Of a stretch of DNA of 10,024 bases, positions 1 to 6,272 are shown piece after piece (within the stretch, counting starts at the first letter, position 1; each line of letters begins with the position of its first letter). The stretch is from Candidatus Hydrogenedentota bacterium (GTDB taxonomy: Bacteria; Hydrogenedentota; Hydrogenedentia; Hydrogenedentiales; GCA-2746185): assembly GCA_012965445.1 (NCBI GenBank), contig DTSJ01000275.1, forward strand, positions 1 through 10,024, written 5' to 3'. The position numbers were made by a program, and so were the translations under genes. The notes beneath the pieces are model-generated. The model ran no database searches and had not been told where the DNA came from. It saw only the letters and a list, made by a program, of their open reading frames with translations.

Positions 1-123
1 ATGAATATTTGCGAGGCACAGGGCTACAGAGCGTCCCTTATTTATAGGCTTAAACGAAGAAGAGGAACCTAATGTCCCCTTTTCCATATGGGAAATCCAG
101 GATTACTGCTCGTTGGCACCCTC

Positions 124-152
124 TTGAATGTCCTCACTATTTCTGTGATACT
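124..152 (+). promoter_or_regulatory. Candidate sigma70-like promoter for the kinase gene
   Basis: A TTGAAT box (124-129) and a GATACT box (147-152) are separated by 17 bp, and a TG dinucleotide at 144-145 gives an extended -10 element. Each hexamer matches the sigma70 consensus at four of six positions. The predicted transcription start, near 159, lies upstream of the ATG at 196 but downstream of the earlier in-frame ATG at 88. It therefore agrees with the start chosen for the kinase. Such matches are common by chance, and the sigma factor preferences of this organism are unknown. Confidence 0.3.
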
Positions 153-195
153 CATCCGGGTATACCCTTGCTCAGAACCGACGAAAGGCTGCCTA

Positions 196-3100
196 ATGGA
201 ACGTGATCAAAATCTATTGTTCGGCGTCTTCGCAGTTCAGTTGAACAAGGTTACCGCGACCCAGCTGATGGAGGCTGCTTCGGCATGGGCGAGCAACTCC
301 TCTAAGGCGATTCCCGAGAGACTTCTCGAAGCGAGCGCCCTTTCCAAGACGGACCACGACCTCATTAACCACCTAGTGTCCGAAGCCATCGCGTTACATG
401 GCAACGACGCTGCGAAGACTCTAGCTTCATTTGGCGGCGAGACTCAGATTCACCAAACTTATAGGGGAAGCATCGTACTTACTTCCGACGGGCAGGTGTC
501 CATCCCGTCAAAGGGCAGCGATTCAGTTGCGGATGAACCCGGCGACGTAAGTTCCATCAAAGGCGTTTTCGAGACCCCTGGACGATACATCAATTCCATT
601 GAACATGCCCGCGGTGGGATGGGACGAATACTTCTTGTTCACGATGACCATCTCGGTCGAGATATCGCGTTGAAAGAACTTCTGCCCCACATGGGAGTAG
701 TAGAACCAAAGCCCAAGGGGGACAAAGTCACTTCCACGGTGTTGGGCGACCATCCGAGCCCTGTGCGTTTCTCGTCGCACGTGATTGCGCGTTTCCTTCA
801 GGAAGCAAGGATTACGGGGCAGCTGGAGCATCCAAGTATCGTGCCAGTGTATGAGCTTGGCCATCGCAAGGATGGAAGTCTCTACTACACGATGAAGCTG
901 GTGCGGGGGCGCAGTCTGTCGAAGGCGATAGGAGACTGTCCGAGCCTCGGCGAACGCTTAGCGTTGTTGCCGCATTTTGTCGATTTATGTCAGGCCGTTG
1001 CGTATGCGCACAGTCGGAAGATTATTCATCGGGATATCAAGCCTGCTAACGTCATGGTCGGCAAATTTGGGGAGACAGTCGTCCTCGATTGGGGCTTAGC
1101 CAAAAAAAGGGACAAAGTTGACGTTCACGAAGGCCATTTTGCCGAGACCCTTCACTCAATGCATCTCGGTGACGAGGCCGCCACAGCAAAAACAAAATAT
1201 GGTCAGATACTGGGCACGCCGGTGTACATGCCGCCAGAACAGGCCAGGGGAGACATTGACCAGGTCGACGAGCTGAGCGACGTGTATTCGCTGGGCGTTG
1301 TGCTGTACGAAATTATAACGGGGAAGATTCCGTTTGACGGAAAGTCGCTAAAGGATGTGTTGAAGCAGGTAATTGAGGGCGATTTCATACCCGTCATGCG
1401 ATACGCGAAAGACGCTCCGCCGGAGTTGGTGGCGATTACTATGATGGCGATGTCAGCAGAAAAGGACGGACGTTACCTCGATGTGAAGGGTTTGGCTGAA
1501 GAGGTACAGCGGTTTCAGTCGGGAGTACTCGTGCGGGCGCATCAATACAACGTTTCTGACTACACACGATTTATCTGGAAAAGATACAAGCCATTTATTG
1601 CCACCGGTGCCGTGGCTCTTGCGTCATTGATATTGATTTCAGGAGCATATACGGTTCAGCTTTCGAATTCGCAAAGCAGTGAAAAAGAAGCCGTAGTAGT
1701 CGCGACACGGGCAAATGAGCAACTACGGCAGTCCATCGAAGATTTGACGGAAGCGCGCGATGATGCGGTCGCTGCGAAGGATGCAGAAGCGGAAGAGCGA
1801 ATCCGAGCGGAGCAAGCAAGAGAGCGAGAATTGGAGGCGCTGAAGAAGGCGGAAGAAACTATTGAGGGCATGGAAAGAGCATCTTACCGGGCGAACCTTC
1901 TTCGTGCCCAGGGTGACATTGGTCGCGGAGAAGCGACGCTGGCTTACGAGCGCCTAATGGAAGCGCCCAGTTCGCAGCGCAATTGGGAGTGGGGATATCT
2001 TTACGCTGAGATGGACGAGTCGAAAGCGACGTTTCACGGTCACGAAGAAGACGTCACAGGTTTGGCATTTAGCCCAGATGGGAAATATATTGCCACTTGG
2101 GCAAACATCGGAGTGGTGAAAGTCTGGAGTGCAAGTTCCGGAGATGAGATTTATGCGTTAGGCGGCGATGCTGACCACATTTATAGCGCCCGATTTAGTC
2201 CTGACGGGAGCAAAATCATCACTGCGTTAAGTGATAATATTTCCAAGGTATGGGACGCCCTTACCGGAGAAGAGTTGTTTACTTTGCGCGGTAACGCTGA
2301 CATCAACACGAGCGCAATTTTCAGCCGAAATGGCAGAAGAATTCTTACCATATCCAGAGGTGGAAGATTTAAAGTGTTGGACGCGGACACCGGCAACGAA
2401 ATATCGGGCTCGGGCAATCAGGTGTACCAAATCGTTGGTATAGACCTAAGTGGGCCGGAGTTTCGGCTACTCGCTGTGTATGAGGATGGGCCCGCGAAGA
2501 TTTTGGATACAGACGCTGCTGGCAACGTTCTAGAACTTGTTGGCCATACCAAGCTTGCTTCCGCTTCATTCAACCGCGGCGGCACACGCGTTGTCACAGT
2601 TTCACGAGCGGGAACTGTTAAGGTGTGGGACGCCAAATCAGGTAAAGAGCTGTCTTCTATCGGCGGTGATGGCGATACGATACTGCGTGCAACCCTCAAC
2701 CCAGATGGTACCCGAGTCGTGACCGTGTCAGAAGAGGGAAATGTAAGAGTATGGAACTCTGATTCGGGCTCCGTTTCAGTGAACGTTATGCTGTTTTCCT
2801 CGGGTGGGGTTGCCCGTTATACCCGAAAAGGGACCCATCTCATCACCGTCGCCGAAGGTACCATCTCCGAAACTAATTCGTCCGTATCGACCGCCAAACT
2901 TTGGAATGCCGAAACAGGCGCAGAAGAGTTTTCCCTTAATAATAACTTCGACCACTTCGCATCAATCAGTCCGGACGACTCCATGATAATTATCCCAAGT
3001 CCGCAGAGTAGTCTTTTCAAAGTATGGGATACCAGTAGCGGGAGCGACCTATTCACTTTGCGTGGTCACGCTGATTTTGGCAACCAGGGGTATTTCAGTC

Positions 3101-4506
3101 CTGACGGCGCGGCGGTCGCTACAACAACAATTGGACCAACCGTAAAAATTTGGAACTCCAGCCGTGGAACCGGACTTATTGCGCCTCCAAGCGACACCCA
3201 TGAGGTTCTGGCCGTAAACGTTAGTCCGCACAGAACACAAATTGCCATTAGCAATTTGGACAAAACTATTGAGATATACGACGTGGATTCCGGTGGCATG
3301 ACTCTTACCCTTGCTGGACACACAGCCAATGTCACGTGCGCCGCGTTCAGTACTGATGGCGCTAGACTTGTTACCGGGTCTGACGACAAGTTAGCCAAGG
3401 TCTGGGATGTGAGAACCGGCGAAGAGTTAATCACTCTGAGCGGACACTCGGACGGTGTGTACGCAGTTTCCTTCAGCAGGGACGGGACTCTCGTTATCAC
3501 CGGCTCGAAGGACCTATCGGCACGAGTGTGGGATGCGAAGACGGGAAAGCAGTTGTTGCGACTCTTCAACGATAACAGCCCCGACAGTGTCGCGTTCAGC
3601 CCTGATGGCTCGCAGATAGTGACTGCGCCGGGTTCGCCCGTACAAGGGGATGCCGCTCAGATATGGGATGCCCAATCTGGTGCCAAGCTATTTGCCCTGG
3701 AGGGCCACAAGAGCTGGGTACCACATGCAGATTTCGCGCCAGACGGTACACGTATCGTCACATCTTCAATAGACGGGACCTCAAAGATATGGGATGCCAA
3801 AACAGGTGCAGAACTATTGACACTGAGCGGCCACTCTCGAAATGTTTCAAGTGCTTCGTTTAGTCCAGATGGCAGACGCGTCGTATCTGCTTCCCCTGAC
3901 AAAACGACCAAACTATGGGATGCAAACACCGGCGACGAGTTGATTACATTGTCCGGCCACGATGCCGGGGTCAAACGAGCAACCTTCACTTCCGATGGAG
4001 CTACGATTGTCACGGTCTTCTTTGACAACTCCGTTCAATTATGGAAGGCCCCGCCGTGGAACGATGAGGCGTGGAGGGAACATACGTCCCGTGAAGAGTT
4101 AATTGGGTTGGCCCTTCGGCATCCTCCCGCGGTGTCACGCGTGCAGATACCATTGTTGCTTTCGAGCGGCACACACGTCGAATCGCTTGAAACAGTTTCG
4201 GAGGCATGGCGGGCTCATTCCAGGTCGTCCGAGCCAAGCGGAATTCAGGAGATTGAAGGTCAGGGTATACTCTTCGAAATCAAGGATTTTCTTGTCGGAT
4301 TAGAGTTTGAGGAAGCCAGGGAAGGTGACCTGGTTCGTCGTATCAATGGTCAGCGAGTCAATTCGCTAGTCGAAGCCGCGGGTATCCTTGAGAAATTCGC
4401 CGATAAGCTGCGAAACGAGCCCCGTCAAAGACACGAGCTGGACTTCGACGTAGTCAACCGATACGAACACAAATCGTACATTCTCGAATTTGAAGCCTTG
4501 AAGTAG
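196..4506 (+). CDS. Transmembrane Ser/Thr protein kinase with WD40 repeats and PDZ-like C-terminus
   Basis: Predicted 1436-residue Hanks-type kinase that phosphorylates Ser/Thr on unknown substrates. I chose ATG 196 because GAAAGG at 183-188 is a well-spaced ribosome site and 'RDQNLLFGV' is where this planctomycete-type N-terminal module normally begins; ATG 88 would add 36 unrelated residues. In order from 196: N-terminal module (1-80); kinase core (about 132-445) with glycine loop ARGGMG (138-143), Lys160, Glu203, HRDIKPAN with Asp280 and Asn285, DWG in place of DFG at Asp298, and PPEQA in the activation segment; one membrane helix (about 466-488) after a basic RYK; charged coiled coil (about 495-565); 'WEWGYL' linker; about 16 WD40-type repeats (614-1288); PDZ-like tail (about 1349-1436) containing EGDLVRRINGQRV. 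All catalytic residues are present, so it is probably active. The topology suggests a cytoplasmic kinase and periplasmic repeats. The ligand is unknown. Confidence 0.93.
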   Translation: MERDQNLLFGVFAVQLNKVTATQLMEAASAWASNSSKAIPERLLEASALSKTDHDLINHLVSEAIALHGNDAAKTLASFGGETQIHQTYRGSIVLTSDGQVSIPSKGSDSVADEPGDVSSIKGVFETPGRYINSIEHARGGMGRILLVHDDHLGRDIALKELLPHMGVVEPKPKGDKVTSTVLGDHPSPVRFSSHVIARFLQEARITGQLEHPSIVPVYELGHRKDGSLYYTMKLVRGRSLSKAIGDCPSLGERLALLPHFVDLCQAVAYAHSRKIIHRDIKPANVMVGKFGETVVLDWGLAKKRDKVDVHEGHFAETLHSMHLGDEAATAKTKYGQILGTPVYMPPEQARGDIDQVDELSDVYSLGVVLYEIITGKIPFDGKSLKDVLKQVIEGDFIPVMRYAKDAPPELVAITMMAMSAEKDGRYLDVKGLAEEVQRFQSGVLVRAHQYNVSDYTRFIWKRYKPFIATGAVALASLILISGAYTVQLSNSQSSEKEAVVVATRANEQLRQSIEDLTEARDDAVAAKDAEAEERIRAEQARERELEALKKAEETIEGMERASYRANLLRAQGDIGRGEATLAYERLMEAPSSQRNWEWGYLYAEMDESKATFHGHEEDVTGLAFSPDGKYIATWANIGVVKVWSASSGDEIYALGGDADHIYSARFSPDGSKIITALSDNISKVWDALTGEELFTLRGNADINTSAIFSRNGRRILTISRGGRFKVLDADTGNEISGSGNQVYQIVGIDLSGPEFRLLAVYEDGPAKILDTDAAGNVLELVGHTKLASASFNRGGTRVVTVSRAGTVKVWDAKSGKELSSIGGDGDTILRATLNPDGTRVVTVSEEGNVRVWNSDSGSVSVNVMLFSSGGVARYTRKGTHLITVAEGTISETNSSVSTAKLWNAETGAEEFSLNNNFDHFASISPDDSMIIIPSPQSSLFKVWDTSSGSDLFTLRGHADFGNQGYFSPDGAAVATTTIGPTVKIWNSSRGTGLIAPPSDTHEVLAVNVSPHRTQIAISNLDKTIEIYDVDSGGMTLTLAGHTANVTCAAFSTDGARLVTGSDDKLAKVWDVRTGEELITLSGHSDGVYAVSFSRDGTLVITGSKDLSARVWDAKTGKQLLRLFNDNSPDSVAFSPDGSQIVTAPGSPVQGDAAQIWDAQSGAKLFALEGHKSWVPHADFAPDGTRIVTSSIDGTSKIWDAKTGAELLTLSGHSRNVSSASFSPDGRRVVSASPDKTTKLWDANTGDELITLSGHDAGVKRATFTSDGATIVTVFFDNSVQLWKAPPWNDEAWREHTSREELIGLALRHPPAVSRVQIPLLLSSGTHVESLETVSEAWRAHSRSSEPSGIQEIEGQGILFEIKDFLVGLEFEEAREGDLVRRINGQRVNSLVEAAGILEKFADKLRNEPRQRHELDFDVVNRYEHKSYILEFEALK
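2035..4059 (+). repeat. Array of about 16 WD40-type repeats within the kinase gene
   Basis: Each unit has the form (G)H-x-V-x-x-x-x-F-S-P-D-G ... (V/I/L)-W-D-x-x-(T/S)-G-x-E-L. The last six units are the most regular: their W-D codon stretches start at 3400, 3526, 3661, 3787, 3913 and 4039, giving steps of 126, 135, 126, 126 and 126 bases, or 42 codons apart from one three-codon insertion. Units 2-4, 6-8, 10 and 13 lack the GH dipeptide, and units 3 and 4 have Leu instead of Trp. The number fits two beta-propellers of seven to eight blades. The repetition is clear at protein level; at DNA level it has diverged, so this is an old array. Confidence 0.85.
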
Positions 4507-4541
4507 ATTTGACAAACTAGTTTTGCGGCGGACATTACACG

Positions 4542-4757
4542 ATGAGATGTAGCGACGTGCGTAGCAATTGCGAATCGACGTCGAGACTCTGGCTTCTGCT
4601 GCGTCTTTGTTGCTTGTCTACAGTCGCGCAATCGATGTCAGCATCCGCTGGTGATTGGAAACAGGTCGCAGAGACCAACGTGACGAGACGCTATCCAAGT
4701 CTTGCGCATCTTTCAGACGGCCAATCCGGGTTTTACCGGTTGACAAATCACTCCTGA
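4542..4757 (+). CDS. Possible short secreted protein or remnant of one
   Basis: A 71-residue reading frame beginning 35 bases after the kinase stop. Its N-terminus looks like a signal peptide: polar and basic start, hydrophobic WLLLRLCCLSTVA, then a plausible cleavage site at SASA before GDWK. Only about 35 residues would remain, including 'RRYPSLAHLSDGQ', which loosely recalls the start of a Kelch blade. A GC-rich purine stretch at 4525-4532 is a weak ribosome site. The abrupt end could mean an original small secreted peptide, or a longer gene cut by frameshift; the other frames downstream do not continue convincingly. I do not recognise a family, and it may be a chance ORF. Confidence 0.3.
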   Translation: MRCSDVRSNCESTSRLWLLLRLCCLSTVAQSMSASAGDWKQVAETNVTRRYPSLAHLSDGQSGFYRLTNHS

Positions 4758-4879
4758 TAACCCATACTGGATTGACCTTGTAAGACGAGCTGTTCCTCTG
4801 GAAGGATTCGGATGTAAGGAAATTAAAGGAACCAGCGTCTAGTCTTTTTTCGACCGTAAAGAATTTCAAGAACCGAAGC

Positions 4880-4908
4880 ACGGGCCAGCAACTGGGCTGT
4901 TTATTTTA
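4880..4908 (+). terminator. Candidate intrinsic terminator upstream of the CARDB gene
   Basis: CCAG (4885-4888) and CTGG (4892-4895) pair around a CAA loop. After one G-G mismatch, a further four pairs form between 4880-4883 and 4897-4900, one of them a G-T wobble. The stem is followed directly by TTATTTTA. The stem is short and interrupted and the T tract is imperfect, so termination would be partial at best. If real, it separates the kinase transcript from the downstream envelope genes. Confidence 0.35.
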
Positions 4909-4933
4909 CATAGCTGGATTGAGGAATCCGTTC

Positions 4934-6178
4934 ATGTTCGCAATAGATCGAAGCTACGGTGTACGTGGAAACCAGTATCAGGCTATGCTCAGATTTGTTA
5001 CTAGGTGGCTCAGTAATCTGGCGGAAACTCGAAGCTGCGCGCGCTATCGTCTTGCTTCGGTTATTCTCACTGCGCTACCTTTTGCACTCGGTCCTCCGGC
5101 GACCGCTAGCGATTTGATTGACTCAGACGCGGCACCTGGTACGCTGACACAAGAGAGTTTCAAAACGCATAACGCTAAACCACGCGCAGATTCCGGCCAA
5201 CTAAAAGTGACGACAAGGGCCGCAGTATGCTCGGTTCCTGGCTCTCTGCTAGTGAGGCTCAGAGATCGCGACACGGGTGAGTTATTGCCGGGAGCTAACG
5301 TAATTATGACAACGGACAACGGTATTTCTCAGAGCCCAGACTCTGCATCCGGCGGTGTGTATTTTTTTGCCGTCGTGCGTTACGATTTCGCCGTTGTGTC
5401 AATCACGTCTCTGCAAGGATACGAATCGATTTCGAAAGAGGTCCCGACTCCATGTGGCGAATTGACATCTGTTACCATTTTTCTCAAGTTAGATTCAGTT
5501 CCAGATCCGACTGAGGACTTGTCGGTGTCGAGCATCTCGGCGAGTTGCGAAACGGGATTCGTCGGAACCGACGGGACAATAGATGTTAGCCTGTCAATCC
5601 ACAACGGTGGAAACAGCAATTCAGGCGCGTTCAACGTCGACGTGTACCTGTCCACCAATACGACGATCAGCACGGGGGACATCAAGATAGGCGAAGTACG
5701 CTATGGCAGCGTGTTCGCCAACAGCAGCCTCGGGACGAACCAGACCTACGACACCTGCAGCGTACCCTCTGGAACATATTATATTGGTGCTATCGCTGAC
5801 GCGGACAACGAGCGCAGCGAGACCAACGAGAGCAACAACACAGGCTCTGGCAACCAGACAGCAGCACCTTGTCGAGGATGCACACTGGATACTGTATATG
5901 TCGACTTCAACTTCTCTGGTGCCGAAAACGGTTTCGAACAAAATCCGTACAACACGCTTACCGAGGCCCTCGGTATGGTCACACTCAGCGGCGCCGGGGA
6001 GATAATACTCGCCTCCGGGGACACGGATGAAACATTTATTGGTGCTGCGGCGATTAACCCGAGCGCAAAAATAACTCTCACTGCGGTTCTGAACAATATC
6101 ATAGGCGACCCGGTTCGCATTGGAGTAGAGATAGCCCCTATGCAATCGGAGTCTAGGTCGGGTTTCGTCTCACGGTAG
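4934..6178 (+). CDS. Exported CARDB-domain protein with Cna-B-like and beta-helix-like regions
   Basis: Predicted 414-residue secreted or surface protein. GAGGA at 4921-4925 gives a good ribosome site for ATG 4934; TTG 4919 overlaps that site, and ATG 4985 would give a more usual signal peptide length. A hydrophobic stretch (LASVILTALPFAL) precedes a cleavage-like ATAS near residue 58. A carboxypeptidase-regulatory/Cna-B-like beta domain follows (about 97-190, with DRDTGELLPGANV). Next is a CARDB-type adhesion domain (about 195-305), recognised by 'SISASCETGF', 'IHNGGNSNSGAFNVDVYLS' and the closing 'ADNERSETNESNN'. Then comes 'VYVDFNFSG...NPYNTLTEAL' (from about 321), the usual opening of right-handed beta-helix (pectate-lyase-like) domains. 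The protein stops about 90 residues into that domain, so it may be truncated. Probable role: adhesion or cell-surface binding; no catalytic residues were identified. Confidence 0.85.
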   Translation: MFAIDRSYGVRGNQYQAMLRFVTRWLSNLAETRSCARYRLASVILTALPFALGPPATASDLIDSDAAPGTLTQESFKTHNAKPRADSGQLKVTTRAAVCSVPGSLLVRLRDRDTGELLPGANVIMTTDNGISQSPDSASGGVYFFAVVRYDFAVVSITSLQGYESISKEVPTPCGELTSVTIFLKLDSVPDPTEDLSVSSISASCETGFVGTDGTIDVSLSIHNGGNSNSGAFNVDVYLSTNTTISTGDIKIGEVRYGSVFANSSLGTNQTYDTCSVPSGTYYIGAIADADNERSETNESNNTGSGNQTAAPCRGCTLDTVYVDFNFSGAENGFEQNPYNTLTEALGMVTLSGAGEIILASGDTDETFIGAAAINPSAKITLTAVLNNIIGDPVRIGVEIAPMQSESRSGFVSR

Positions 6179-6272
6179 CAAAATCGATTTCACGACGGAT
6201 GTGAGGTTGCGCCCCAATCCACCATCTCGTATACTAGTTCCTTGGACAGCACACCGGGCGCGAGGCATACCC

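Larger units (their letters stand above)
4507..4918. other. Gene-poor spacer between kinase and CARDB-protein genes
   Basis: About 410 bases with no convincing long gene. It contains one short + strand ORF with a signal-peptide-like start (4542-4757), several stop-interrupted stretches after it (for example an open run at 4744-4842 ending in TAG), and a hairpin followed by a T-rich tract at 4880-4908. No tRNA-like or riboswitch-like structure was recognised by eye. The composition resembles that of the flanking genes, so it could be either true intergenic DNA or a decayed small gene. Confidence 0.6.

Noticed and set aside
1..72. Open frame of 23 codons from the first base to TAA, as the tail of an upstream gene or a leader peptide
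   Set aside because: Too short, no recognisable family ending, and no upstream sequence to show continuity.
3066..3569. 167-codon open frame on the minus strand
   Set aside because: Antisense to the WD40 region; the repetitive sense codons keep the reverse frame open. The translation looks like low-complexity Ser/Val/Pro shadow sequence.
4513..4525. CAAACTAGTTTTG palindrome right after the kinase stop as a terminator
   Set aside because: Arms of only about four bases with no loop and no T tract after it; too weak to count as a hairpin.
5621..6145. 174-codon open frame on the minus strand
   Set aside because: Lies wholly inside the CARDB-protein gene, whose forward frame has recognisable domains. 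The reverse product has no motif.
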